A stretch of 42,241 nucleotides of DNA. It comes from JAKFDK01 sp036676195. Lineage in GTDB: Bacteria > Bacillota > Sulfobacillia > Symbiobacteriales > ZC4RG38. The notes under the pieces were generated by a model that was not told the DNA's origin, made no database searches, and was given only the letters and a program-made list of their open reading frames with translations. Both the position numbers and the translations under genes were made by a program. The stretch is taken from NCBI GenBank assembly GCA_036676195.1, contig JAKFDK010000028.1, positions 1-42,241 on the forward strand, in the 5' to 3' direction. Shown one piece after another: positions 1-7,100 of this stretch (the first letter of the stretch is position 1; every line of letters starts with the position of its first letter).

Positions 1-1167
1 ATCGGCGGGCTGGACCCGGCGGCGGCGGCTCAATTCACCGTCGACGGTATGATCCATGGCCTGTATGCCTTCACCGGCTACAAAACCGGCCAGACGGAGG
101 AGACGCCGCCGGTTCCGTCTGTCGTGCTGGTGGAGCTGGATGCAGCCAGGGCCGGGGCCATGGCCGCCGGGGTACGCCTGGGTCAGGCGGTCGCCGAAAG
201 CGCTAACTGGGCCCGGGACCTGGGCAACCGCCCTGGCAACAAGCTCACCGCCACCATGATGGCAGACGAAGCCGCACAAATGGCCGCCGAGGTGGGCCTG
301 AAGTGCGAGATCCTCGACCGGGCGGGCTGCCGTGAGCAGGGACTGGAGCTGCTCCTGGCCGTGAATCAGGGGTCGGTCGAGGAACCACGGCTGGTCGTGT
401 TGCGCTGGAACGGGGCCGGGGGGCAGGGAATCCCCCTGGCGCTGGTGGGCAAGGGGGTCACCTTTGATTCCGGTGGCATTTCCATCAAGCCTACCGAGTC
501 CATGTGGGATATGAAGTACGACATGTGCGGCGCGGCGGCGGTTCTGGGAGCTATGCGGGCCATTGCTCTGCTGCGGCTGCCGGTGGACGTGATTGCGGTG
601 GTGGCGGCTACTGACAACCTGCCGGATGGCAACGCCTACAAGCCCGGCGACGTGATCCGGGGGCTCTCGGGCAAGACGGTGGAAATCCGCAGCACCGATG
701 CCGAGGGCCGGCTGATCCTGGCCGATGCGCTGGCATATGCCATCAGGGCCGGTGCCGGCCGGATCTGCACGGTCAGCACGCTGACCGGGGGTGTAACCAC
801 CGCACTGGGCAGCGTGCGGTTTGGTCTGGTTGCCAACGATGACGCCTGGTATACCCAGGTGGAGGCCGCCTGCCAGGCCGCCGGCGAGCGTGGCTGGCGC
901 CTGCCCAACGATGACGATTACCTGGATCTGTTCAAGTCCAAACTGGCCGACATGACGAATGGCGGCCAGCGGGATGCCTCCTGCGTACAGGGGGGGCTGT
1001 TCCTGTTCCAGCATGTGGGCGACGTACCAACGGTCCACTTTGACATTGCCGGTACGGCCTGGGGCCGGGGGAATCGGGCCGACGAAATGGCAACAGGCGT
1101 GGGGGTCAGGTCCTTTGTGGCACTGGCGCAGCGACTGGCGCAACCCGACGCCGCCCCCGCCGTCTGA
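1..1167 (+). CDS. pepA: Leucyl aminopeptidase, M17 family (5' end outside window)
   Basis: The frame is open from the first base, so the true start lies upstream of the window and only about the last 388 codons are seen. The protein is a di-metal cytosolic aminopeptidase that removes N-terminal residues from peptides. The M17 metal-binding and catalytic core is present: GKGVTFDSGG near 448-477, with the metal-binding Lys and Asp, and the signature STDAEGRL at about 691-714 (usual family form NTDAEGRL). An Ala/Gly-rich C-terminus follows, as in the family. The next gene starts 30 bases downstream, so the two are probably cotranscribed. The family call is secure; the physiological substrate is not visible. 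Confidence 0.95.
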   Translation: MGGLDPAAAAQFTVDGMIHGLYAFTGYKTGQTEETPPVPSVVLVELDAARAGAMAAGVRLGQAVAESANWARDLGNRPGNKLTATMMADEAAQMAAEVGLKCEILDRAGCREQGLELLLAVNQGSVEEPRLVVLRWNGAGGQGIPLALVGKGVTFDSGGISIKPTESMWDMKYDMCGAAAVLGAMRAIALLRLPVDVIAVVAATDNLPDGNAYKPGDVIRGLSGKTVEIRSTDAEGRLILADALAYAIRAGAGRICTVSTLTGGVTTALGSVRFGLVANDDAWYTQVEAACQAAGERGWRLPNDDDYLDLFKSKLADMTNGGQRDASCVQGGLFLFQHVGDVPTVHFDIAGTAWGRGNRADEMATGVGVRSFVALAQRLAQPDAAPAV

Positions 1168-1196
1168 GGAACGCAGCAACGAGGAGGCATTTCCTT

Positions 1197-2069
1197 TTGG
1201 CCAACGATACGCCCGTGGCCTGGCCGGGCGGGGTGACACCCGTCCATTCCGGCGGCGCCGATCTGCACATGCACACCACCGCCTCCGACGGAACACTGAG
1301 CCCGGCCGCCATGGTGGCCTTATGCCAGCAGGAAGGCCTGAAGGCCATTGCCATTACCGACCACGATACGGCGGCGGGCCTGGCCGAGGCACAGGCGGCC
1401 TGCACCGCCCTCGGGCTTCGCCTGGTGCCGGGAGTGGAACTGTCCTGCGAGGTGCCGGGGGCCGAGGTCCACATACTGGGTTTTCTCTGTAATTTTGAGC
1501 ACGGCCCACTGGTGGAACTGCTGGCGCGGATGCGGACGGGTCGCCAGGACCGGGCGGCCCAGGCGGTGGAGCAGTTGTGCAGGGCCGGATACACCGTTGA
1601 GCTGGACCGGGTATTGGAATTGGGTCGGGAGTCGGTGGGCCGCCCACACCTCGCCCGCGTCCTGGTGGATGCCGGACACGCCAATTCCATGACAGATGCT
1701 TTTGACCGCTTCCTGGTACGCGGCAAGGTGGGGTATGTCCCCCGGCCGCGGCTGTTCCCGGAGGAAGCGATCCAGACCATCCGGGCTGCCGGCGGTATAC
1801 CGGTGGTAGCGCACCCGGGTCTGATCGGCGACGACAAGTGGGTATCCGCCTTTGTGGCCGCGGGCGCCATGGGGCTGGAAGCCTACCATTCGGATCACTC
1901 TGGCGCCCAGGCGGCCAAATATGCCCGCTGGGCGGCGGAGAAGGGGCTGCTGATTACCGGCGGGTCTGACAGCCACGGCAGCAAAGGCAGCCGGCCGGTC
2001 AAGCCAGGCCACGTGCGGGTTACGCTGAGCGCGGTGGAGGCGTTACTGGACGCAGCCGCCCGGACGTGA
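1197..2069 (+). CDS. PHP-domain phosphoesterase (TrpH/YciV-like)
   Basis: This 290-residue protein is of the usual size for TrpH/YciV-type PHP proteins, which are metal-dependent phosphoesterases; characterised members act on nucleoside 3',5'-bisphosphates or the 5' ends of RNA. The metal-binding motifs are visible: DLHMHTTASDG near residues 23-33, AITDHDT near residue 60, a VAHPG segment in the middle and GGSDSHG near the C-terminus. I take the TTG at 1197 as start because AGGAGG at 1182-1187 lies nine bases upstream and the PHP domain begins soon after. It sits 30 bases behind the aminopeptidase gene. The exact substrate cannot be told from the sequence. Confidence 0.88.
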   Translation: MANDTPVAWPGGVTPVHSGGADLHMHTTASDGTLSPAAMVALCQQEGLKAIAITDHDTAAGLAEAQAACTALGLRLVPGVELSCEVPGAEVHILGFLCNFEHGPLVELLARMRTGRQDRAAQAVEQLCRAGYTVELDRVLELGRESVGRPHLARVLVDAGHANSMTDAFDRFLVRGKVGYVPRPRLFPEEAIQTIRAAGGIPVVAHPGLIGDDKWVSAFVAAGAMGLEAYHSDHSGAQAAKYARWAAEKGLLITGGSDSHGSKGSRPVKPGHVRVTLSAVEALLDAAART

Positions 2070-2138
2070 AGCCCCGCACAGGGGCTGAAGTTGACCATGC
2101 GGCGCCGGTGGTGAGGAATTGTACCCTGGGAAGGCAGG

Positions 2139-2144
2139 TATAAT
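2139..2144 (+). promoter_or_regulatory. Probable sigma-A -10 box for the small coiled-coil gene
   Basis: A perfect TATAAT lies 34 bases before the ATG at 2178, with an SD (gggggagg) in between. No good -35 hexamer is seen at normal spacing; the best candidate around 2116-2121 is poor. A short GC-rich hairpin (2070-2086) just after the PHP gene could end the upstream unit but lacks a T run. Confidence 0.5.
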
Positions 2145-2177
2145 AAGGTTGTCAGTCGTGCAAGGGGGGAGGAGCGA

Positions 2178-2450
2178 ATGGCAACCGCAGGCAAGGGGGA
2201 CGAGTTGACGGAACTGCAGGCCCGGGTGCGCATCCTGGAGGAGCGGATTCAGGGACTCCGGGCCAGTCGGCGCATCCTGATGAACCTGCTGGCCTCCCAG
2301 GAGCAGGAAAAGCGGCACCGCATCCACCGGTTAGAAGCCGAGAACCACCAGTTGCAAAAGCGTAGCCACCGCTATGCCGAACTCGTCCTGGAGCGTAATA
2401 TACGAATCGTCCGTCTGGAGGAGCGACTGCGCCGGCCGGAGGGCTATTAG
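2178..2450 (+). CDS. Small charged coiled-coil protein, unknown function
   Basis: This 90-residue protein is almost wholly predicted helix, with heptad-like Leu/Ile spacing from about residue 10 to 85 (repeated ELQ, RILEERI and RLEERLRR patterns) and a high content of Arg and Glu. There is no signal peptide or membrane segment, so it should be cytoplasmic and probably forms an oligomer. It has its own -10 box, a strong SD and a strong terminator immediately after its stop, so it looks like a real one-gene unit. I do not recognise a family, and coiled coils are too low in information to assign a role. Confidence 0.72.
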   Translation: MATAGKGDELTELQARVRILEERIQGLRASRRILMNLLASQEQEKRHRIHRLEAENHQLQKRSHRYAELVLERNIRIVRLEERLRRPEGY

Positions 2451-2451
2451 A

Positions 2452-2494
2452 GGGCGAAAGAACCCCGGGACTATGTCCCGGGGTTCTTTCGCCC
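2452..2494. terminator. Bidirectional hairpin terminator
   Basis: A perfect 19-bp stem (2452-2470 with 2476-2494) closes a 5-base loop. The base of the stem carries AAAGAA/TTCTTT. It lies between the convergent stops of the coiled-coil gene (2450) and the minus-strand small gene (2498), so it can serve both. There is no separate T run beyond the stem. Confidence 0.82.
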
Positions 2495-2497
2495 TGA

Positions 2498-2731
2498 CTA
2501 GCTGGATTGACGGGGGGTGGCATCCTTTCCGGGCGAGGGCCAGGGCCGGTTGCCAAGGCGAAGCTGCGGCGGTGACTCGGGTTTATGCGTCCAGGTCATA
2601 ATCGGGTCATCGCGGTAGGCGGGCTCATCATCCAGTTGCGGCGGCACGTGCCGCAACCCGAGCGGCATTCCACCGGCACGGGCCCGCTGGGACCCGGCTC
2701 CCTGAAGCTGCCCAGATGCGGTGCTTTTCAC
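2498..2731 (-). CDS. Orphan small protein (77 aa), unknown function
   Basis: The GTG at 2731 is preceded on the minus strand by AGGAGGT with seven bases of spacing, an ideal ribosome site. The upstream in-frame GTG at 2740 overlaps that site and is rejected as the start. The product is short, rich in Pro, Gln, Arg and Ser, and looks poorly ordered except for a central acidic/aromatic stretch around PPQLDDEPAYRDDP and IMTWTHKP. No family is recognised. A -10 box (2791-2796), a short leader and a downstream hairpin give it a full transcription unit, and it is divergent from a LysR regulator, which is the usual layout of a regulator and its target. The case rests on signals, not homology. Confidence 0.5.
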   Translation of the reverse strand: MKSTASGQLQGAGSQRARAGGMPLGLRHVPPQLDDEPAYRDDPIMTWTHKPESPPQLRLGNRPWPSPGKDATPRQSS

Positions 2732-2790
2732 GGAAGCCACCTCCTCGTCAGCGCCGGGAAGTCCACACGATGACGGGTGTTGCCCTTGTC

Positions 2791-2796
2791 ATTGTA
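2791..2796 (-). promoter_or_regulatory. Probable extended -10 promoter for the orphan small gene
   Basis: Read on the minus strand this is TGG-TACAAT, an extended -10 with a poor -35. Transcription would start near 2784, about 40 bases before the SD. The inverted repeat at 2798-2838 covers the place where RNA polymerase would touch the -35 region. Confidence 0.45.
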
Positions 2797-2797
2797 C

Positions 2798-2838
2798 CAC
2801 AGGGGTACCGCCGGTGTATCCGATCGGCGGTACCTGTG
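2798..2838. promoter_or_regulatory. Large imperfect inverted repeat, candidate operator
   Basis: The arms CACAGG(GG)TACCGCC (2798-2812) and GGCGGTACCTGTG (2826-2838) are complementary over 13 bp with one two-base bulge. The inner 9 bp are perfect, with a 13-base spacer. It lies in the divergent region between the small minus-strand gene and the LysR gene, immediately upstream of the small gene's -10. It could be the operator for the LysR protein or another dimeric regulator. A role as an RNA hairpin is less likely, since it lies outside both predicted transcripts. Confidence 0.45.
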
Positions 2839-2917
2839 GGAATCTTCCCCCGGCATTCCGGCCTTAGTATACCCACCCGGTTCCTGACACAGGCACTGGA
2901 ACCGGCACCTCCGCACT

Positions 2918-2945
2918 TTGCGCTCCCATGGTGATGTTGTATAAT
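2918..2945 (+). promoter_or_regulatory. Sigma-A promoter for the LysR gene
   Basis: TTGCGC (2918-2923) and a perfect TATAAT (2940-2945) are separated by 16 bases. The predicted start near 2952 gives a leader of about 47 bases to the ATG at 2999. Confidence 0.75.
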
Positions 2946-2998
2946 CAAAAGGAATACCTGAAGCGATCTGAATTACACTTGAGAATGGGGGAAGGGCC

Positions 2999-3907
2999 AT
3001 GCTCCTGCAGCATCTGATCACCTTTTGTAAGGTTGTCGAGAGCGGCAGTTTCACCCGGGCGGCCCAGGCCCTGAATCTCAGCCAGCCCAGCGTCACCAAG
3101 CATGTGGGTAGCCTGGAAGGGTACCTGGCTGTGCAATTGCTGGACCGCGAGGGCAAGCGGGTGCATCTGACCCCGGCCGGAGAACTGGTGTATACGTATG
3201 CCAAGCGCATTCAGCAGGCCGTTTCGGAATGCTCGGCAGCCGTGCAGTCCCTGCGCAATCCGGAGGCCGGGACGGTCACCGTGGGCTGTGTGCACACGAT
3301 CGGGCTGTATACCCTGCCGGATCTGCTGGCTGATTTCGCCCGGGAGTATCCCCAAGTACGCCTGATGGTCAAGACCGCACGCATGCAGGAGACGCTCGCC
3401 CTGCTGCTGCAGCACGAAATTGACATTGGTCTGGTGACTGCACCCGTCACTCACGAGCGGGTCACCTGTATCCCGCTCTTCGACGACCCGGTTCAGATCG
3501 TGGGTTCACCGGAGCCGCGGTTCCCCATCCCGGCGCAGGTGACCCTGGAAGACCTGAGCCGCCTGCCGATCATCGGTTACCAGCGTGGCACCCGCTATCG
3601 CTCCTTCCTGGACGCCGCCCTGGAAGGGCTGGGGATTCACCCCAATGTGCTGATGGAGTTTGACAGCCATGAGGCGGCCAAGGCCATGGCTGCCCTGGGC
3701 CTGGGCCTGGCGGTGGTGCCGGCTTCCACGGTGCGCCGGGACCTGCACGAGGGCAAGCTGATTCAGGTGCCGGTTCAAGGGATGCCCGTGATATCCCGCA
3801 TGACTTCGCTGATTCTGCGCAACGAGGGCCGGTTGCCACCGGCCGCGGCCAACCTGGCCCGCTTTATTGCCGGGCGGTACGGGACCGGGGCGGCCGACGC
3901 GAAGTAG
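2999..3907 (+). CDS. LysR-family transcriptional regulator
   Basis: This 302-residue protein has the standard two-domain LysR layout. An N-terminal winged helix-turn-helix covers residues 1-60 (FTRAAQALNLSQPSVTKHV, then LLDREGKRVHLTPAGE), a linker helix follows, and a periplasmic-binding-protein-like effector domain runs from about residue 90 to 295. Such proteins bind as tetramers to an inverted repeat and respond to a small molecule. Its divergent partner is the orphan gene ending at 2498, and the inverted repeat at 2798-2838 is a possible target site. The effector cannot be predicted; the domain resembles the CysB/CbbR-like branch in general form only. The start is supported by a gggggaagg ribosome site. 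Confidence 0.93.
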   Translation: MLLQHLITFCKVVESGSFTRAAQALNLSQPSVTKHVGSLEGYLAVQLLDREGKRVHLTPAGELVYTYAKRIQQAVSECSAAVQSLRNPEAGTVTVGCVHTIGLYTLPDLLADFAREYPQVRLMVKTARMQETLALLLQHEIDIGLVTAPVTHERVTCIPLFDDPVQIVGSPEPRFPIPAQVTLEDLSRLPIIGYQRGTRYRSFLDAALEGLGIHPNVLMEFDSHEAAKAMAALGLGLAVVPASTVRRDLHEGKLIQVPVQGMPVISRMTSLILRNEGRLPPAAANLARFIAGRYGTGAADAK

Positions 3908-3973
3908 GCCCGACCGGGCCGGCGCGATCAGGTTGATACCGGGGTTACAGGCAGTCTGGAACTGGGTGGGTCC

Positions 3974-4003
3974 AGGCGCCCCTGCGGGCGCCTCTTTTAT
4001 TTT
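3974..4003 (+). terminator. Intrinsic terminator after the LysR gene
   Basis: An 8-bp GC stem (AGGCGCCC/GGGCGCCT, 3974-3981 with 3986-3993) and a 4-base loop are followed by CTTTTATTTT. Confidence 0.9.
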
Positions 4004-4034
4004 GGGACGTGGCGCCGGTGGCCATCGGCATATC

Positions 4035-4063
4035 TTTTCACCCTATCTCATGACTGGTATAAT
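4035..4063 (+). promoter_or_regulatory. Sigma-A promoter of htrA
   Basis: TTTTCA (4035-4040) and a perfect TATAAT (4058-4063) are 17 bases apart. The start point near 4070 lies beyond the ATG at 4066, which helps to reject that ATG as the htrA start. Confidence 0.78.
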
Positions 4064-4098
4064 GAATGAACATTCTGCGCCTCGTAGGAGGAGAGTCT

Positions 4099-5649
4099 TT
4101 GGCGATCCGAACATTCCGTCTCCTGTTAACGGTCATGCTGGCTATGATTCTGGTTATGCCCGGGGCCGTTTTGGCAGAGGAAAAGCGCAGCGTAGTGGCG
4201 GTAGCGGCGGCGGCGAAGCCTTCCGTGGTTGGGATTCTGGTCAGTCATTCCAGTCAGAATCCCTCTCATCCGGGCGACGAGCACGCGGCCGGGACAGGGT
4301 TCATTCTCCGGGACGGGTACATTATTACGAATGCCCACGTGATTGCCGATGCCAAGGAAGTGCAGATTCTGTGGTCGGACAAGACCGTGACGGTGATTTC
4401 GGAAGTCGCCAATAACCTCTGGTGGGATGAAGCGACGGACATCGGTGTCGTCAGGGTGGATACCGGCGGGCGCAAGCCGCTGCCCTTCGCCGACTCCGAC
4501 CAGGCGACGGTGGGTGAACTGGTGGTGGCCATCGGCAACCCCCTTGGGTTCCGCCTTGGCAACACGGTCACCACCGGCATCCTCAGCGGCGTGGGCCGGG
4601 CGATTGGTTCCGGGCTCCCCTTCCTGCAGATGGATGCCGCCATCAACCCCGGCAACAGTGGCGGTCCCCTGCTGAATGCCGATGGGCAGGTGCTGGGCAT
4701 CAACTCCGCCAAGGTCAGCGAGACCGGAGTCGAGGGCCTGGCCCTGGCCATTCCCGGCAATGCGGCGCAGGCCATTGCCGAGGAACTGATCAGCAACGGC
4801 AAGGTGGAACGGGTCTGGCTGGGGCTGATTCTGGACGAGGACTGGAAGGGGTACTTTGGCGTACCCAATGAAGACGGCGTGGCGGTCGCTCTGGTGGTCC
4901 CCGACGGCCCCAGTGGCAGGGCTGGCCTGCGAGTGGGCGATAAGCTGCTCAAGGTGGATGACCAGCCGATCGGCACCGAGGACGACGTGCACTCCTATCT
5001 GCTCAAGAAGCGCCCGGGTGAGCAGGTTACGCTGACGCTCAAGCGTCGGGGGCAGATTCTGCACAGCGTGGTGACCCTGGGGGCCCGGGAACAGGGCAAG
5101 GCGGCGGCGGCGGCCCGTGAAACGGAGCAAGGTCGCAGCGTCCTGGTCAACCTGACCCCCGACCAGCTCCGGGATGCCGCTGATTATGGCCAGGCCCTCT
5201 ATGGCCGGAGCCTGCTGGCTCTGACTGAAGACTACACGGCGATCAGCGGCAGCCAACATGCCATTCTATACACGGAATTTACGTATGTAGCCAGGCGGGT
5301 ACTCTCTCAGTTCTGGCAAATGGGCAAGCAGCCGGGGAACGATTTTGTTCAGGCAGTGGGCAAGGAAATCCGGGGCAGGATCGAGGCCGAATTTGAAGTG
5401 CAGGGCGAGGGCGGCAGCTACCTGAACGGCGCCACGGCCATGCTGCGCCAGGGCGAAACCGAGATCAAGGGGAAGCCGGTGGGTAAGCCAGGGTATGCCG
5501 TCACCCCTGACAAGACCACCGCCACCGGTCAGATTGCCTTCCAGTTTGCCTTCGCCAGCCTGGACCCGGCCGGTGACATCGAACTGGTGCTGCAACTGGC
5601 CAACGGGACCAGCTATTCCTTCAAGTACACCCTGACGGATTTGCGGTAA
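4099..5649 (+). CDS. htrA: HtrA/DegP-type serine protease with PDZ domain and extra C-terminal domain
   Basis: This is a secreted or membrane-anchored quality-control protease. I use the TTG at 4099 (SD AGGAGGAG at 4086-4093). The in-frame ATG at 4066 lies at the promoter. The 516-residue product starts with a hydrophobic signal or anchor ending near VLAEE. The trypsin-like domain has His80 (NAHV), Asp114 (TDIGVV) and Ser187 (GNSGGP), so it should be active. A PDZ domain follows at about 245-330. The last 170 residues form a further domain of mixed alpha/beta character that HtrA proteins usually lack. A fragment of a close paralogue lies at 7101-7507. The gene stands alone between its own promoter and a strong terminator. 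Confidence 0.93.
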   Translation: MAIRTFRLLLTVMLAMILVMPGAVLAEEKRSVVAVAAAAKPSVVGILVSHSSQNPSHPGDEHAAGTGFILRDGYIITNAHVIADAKEVQILWSDKTVTVISEVANNLWWDEATDIGVVRVDTGGRKPLPFADSDQATVGELVVAIGNPLGFRLGNTVTTGILSGVGRAIGSGLPFLQMDAAINPGNSGGPLLNADGQVLGINSAKVSETGVEGLALAIPGNAAQAIAEELISNGKVERVWLGLILDEDWKGYFGVPNEDGVAVALVVPDGPSGRAGLRVGDKLLKVDDQPIGTEDDVHSYLLKKRPGEQVTLTLKRRGQILHSVVTLGAREQGKAAAAARETEQGRSVLVNLTPDQLRDAADYGQALYGRSLLALTEDYTAISGSQHAILYTEFTYVARRVLSQFWQMGKQPGNDFVQAVGKEIRGRIEAEFEVQGEGGSYLNGATAMLRQGETEIKGKPVGKPGYAVTPDKTTATGQIAFQFAFASLDPAGDIELVLQLANGTSYSFKYTLTDLR

Positions 5650-5669
5650 ATCCCTTGCTTTGTAGACGT

Positions 5670-5710
5670 GAAAGCCAGGCCGGGAACTTGTCGTTCCCGG
5701 CCTGGCTTTC
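5670..5710 (+). terminator. Strong hairpin terminator after htrA
   Basis: A perfect 18-bp stem (5670-5687 with 5693-5710) closes a 5-base loop, with GAAAG/CTTTC at its base. The design matches the hairpin at 2452-2494. Confidence 0.85.
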
Positions 5711-5729
5711 CGCCGACCGCAGTGGATGG

Positions 5730-5744
5730 TATAATGCACTTTGA
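5730..5744 (+). repeat. Left copy of 15-bp direct repeat (extended -10 promoter sequence)
   Basis: TATAATGCACTTTGA occurs here and again at 8981-8995. The next five bases also match at three positions. Both copies are preceded by TG-N, so both read as extended -10 promoters. The right copy drives miaB. The left copy sits at the start of the accessory segment, directly after the htrA terminator. Confidence 0.8.
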
Positions 5745-5930
5745 TTCAGACGCAAGCCGCAGCTTGAGACTCCAACCGCCCCTGGGGCGCATTATGTTGG
5801 TTGGCCCTGACCACACGTTCGAGGATTTGGCTCGGGCTATCGATCTGGCCATTGCCCGTTGGGATTTGGCATATCTCCACGAGTTTAAGTTTCGGGACGG
5901 ACGGCGATATGGGGCATCCCGGGCGAAGAA
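5734..5930 (+). pseudogene. Remnant resembling plasmid pRiA4b ORF-3-like proteins
   Basis: The frame from the ATG at 5734 (or 5794) contains a stretch reading HTFEDLARAIDLAIARWDLA and then YLHEFKFRDGRRYG. This looks like the N-terminal signature of the pRiA4b ORF-3-like family (a leading helix with a W-x-x-x-x-LHEF-x-x-GRRYG pattern), which is often associated with mobile elements. After about residue 65 the resemblance stops, although the frame stays open to 6309 over sequence that reads better as a minus-strand gene. There is no SD. I read it as a truncated gene whose 3' part was replaced. Family function is unknown. Confidence 0.45.
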
Positions 5931-6008
5931 TACGGGCAGGAGATCATTGATTATCAGTCTGTCACAGGTCGACGGTCCACTCCAGCGCCGCCGCTTCTGG
6001 TACGTGAA

Positions 6009-6031
6009 CGGCGCCCCCCAAGAGGGCGCCG
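6009..6031 (-). terminator. Hairpin behind the Fic remnant
   Basis: CGGCGCCC (6009-6016) pairs with GGGCGCCG (6024-6031) across a 7-base loop, nine bases past the stop of the minus-strand remnant. No clear T run follows on either strand, so this may be a weak or factor-assisted terminator. Confidence 0.45.
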
Positions 6032-6039
6032 ATTCTTCG

Positions 6040-6276
6040 TCAGTCGGGTTTGTCCGGACCGCCGATCCAGGACAGATAGCGATCCAGGCTCTCGTTGACA
6101 GCAGCGGCAACAACCCTTTCGAAAGGTTCGAGATTTTGCTCGACGCTGGCTTCCTCCAAAGCGTCGAGCTGCTCCCGGAGTATGGGGTGCAAGATTTGAC
6201 CGTCGACCCGGTACCAGGCAAACAGGTCGTGCATCATCGGACCTACGTCGGCAGAAGGAGCCTCAAGCCCCTTCGC
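6040..6276 (-). pseudogene. Fic/DOC-family remnant lacking the catalytic segment
   Basis: The minus-strand frame (ATG at 6237, with thirteen further in-frame codons up to 6276) reads like the two ends of a Fic protein joined together. It begins with GPMMHDLFAWYR and HPILRE, which resemble the helices that precede the Fic motif. It continues with LDALEEASVEQNLEPF and VNESLDRYL, which resemble the C-terminal helices. The HPFxxGNGR active-site segment expected between them is absent. Fic proteins transfer AMP or related groups and are common in toxin-antitoxin modules. Without the motif this product should be inactive. A stop codon precedes the frame and no SD is seen. The assignment rests on remembered family patterns. 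Confidence 0.45.
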
Positions 6277-6414
6277 TTAAATGGACTTGAGTGCACATCG
6301 TGGGGATGACACACTATGCGTCTGTTTACATACGCTAAATATGGCCACCCATTCACCAGTTGCGGTCTGCCCGGCAGCCTCATGGGGATACTCCATTTTA
6401 TAGGAGGGCTGCAA

Positions 6415-6948
6415 ATGCACCGCGGATCACGTAGTCATTCGTGTGCTGACCTCGCCAGAATAGTGAACGGAACCCCGGCTCTCGTGGACGGCGTTTGTTT
6501 GGTACAGTTGCTCCGGGCCGATCTCTCACCGTCGATTCTGGGTCTTCCAACCAATTCGCCGCTAGTACTGCCGGTCTTCTTCTCAATCGAGCCTGGTGAC
6601 AGACGTGGACAAACCCTGAACCTGGGCGAGGCCGTGCTTCTGCAAGAAGAGACAAACACGGTAATGGAGGCCCTTCGAAAGTCCGGCATTATCGTGACTG
6701 CCCTGCACAACCACTGGCTCTTCGAGGAGCCCCGCCTGATGTATATGCATTGGGAGGCGGTGATGGAGCCTGAACAGTTCCTGCGGGCCTCTCTGGCCGC
6801 GTTGCGAGCGGCCGGCGTGCGGACCAGACCGTTGTCGGGCGATGACGGGAGGGATGAGCCCGGTTCCGGCAACTGGAGGCGCGACGCTGACCACCGTCAT
6901 CACCACCGCTATACGACGCAGAAAGATTATTGCCGTGTCTATCAGTAG
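6415..6948 (+). CDS. DUF1259 (LppW/LpqO-like) protein
   Basis: The start is the ATG at 6415, supported by AGGAGGG at 6402-6408; the longer reading from 6316 has no SD. The 177-residue product matches the DUF1259 pattern: ADLARIVNGTPALVDGVCLV near the start, then NLGEAVLLQEETNTVMEALRKSGI in pieces, then the characteristic ALHNHWLFEEPRLMYMHWEA and a final LRASLAALRAAGV helix. Conserved His and Glu residues in ALHNHW and EEPRL suggest metal or ligand binding, but no activity is established for the family that I can name. Family members are often exported; no signal peptide is visible here. It is the only gene of known family in the island that looks intact. The His- and Asp-rich C-terminal tail after residue 145 may be junk read-through. 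Confidence 0.72.
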   Translation: MHRGSRSHSCADLARIVNGTPALVDGVCLVQLLRADLSPSILGLPTNSPLVLPVFFSIEPGDRRGQTLNLGEAVLLQEETNTVMEALRKSGIIVTALHNHWLFEEPRLMYMHWEAVMEPEQFLRASLAALRAAGVRTRPLSGDDGRDEPGSGNWRRDADHRHHHRYTTQKDYCRVYQ

Positions 6949-6953
6949 AAGCG

Positions 6954-6980
6954 ACGCCTGAGCATCTGCTCGGGCGTTTT
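6954..6980 (+). terminator. Terminator after the DUF1259 gene
   Basis: ACGCCTGAGCA (6954-6964) pairs with TGCTCGGGCGT (6967-6977), with one G-T pair, and is followed by TTTT. It starts six bases past the stop codon. Confidence 0.75.
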
Positions 6981-7100
6981 CTGCAGGCGGTCCGAAAAGT
7001 CACGTGAGCCGTACCGGTCCGCGGTAAGCTACTGCTCAGACATCTTCCGGCCTATTTGGCGGGGCGACCCGCCTTTTTACATATTGCCTCCATGTGGTAC

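Noticed and set aside
4066..4098. ATG at 4066 as htrA start
   Set aside because: It lies within a few bases of the -10 box and has no ribosome site; the TTG at 4099 has AGGAGGAG.
3867..4415. Long plus-strand frame crossing the LysR terminator and htrA promoter
   Set aside because: It overlaps lysR and htrA in another frame, spans a terminator and a promoter, and has Gly/Arg/Ser-rich shadow composition.
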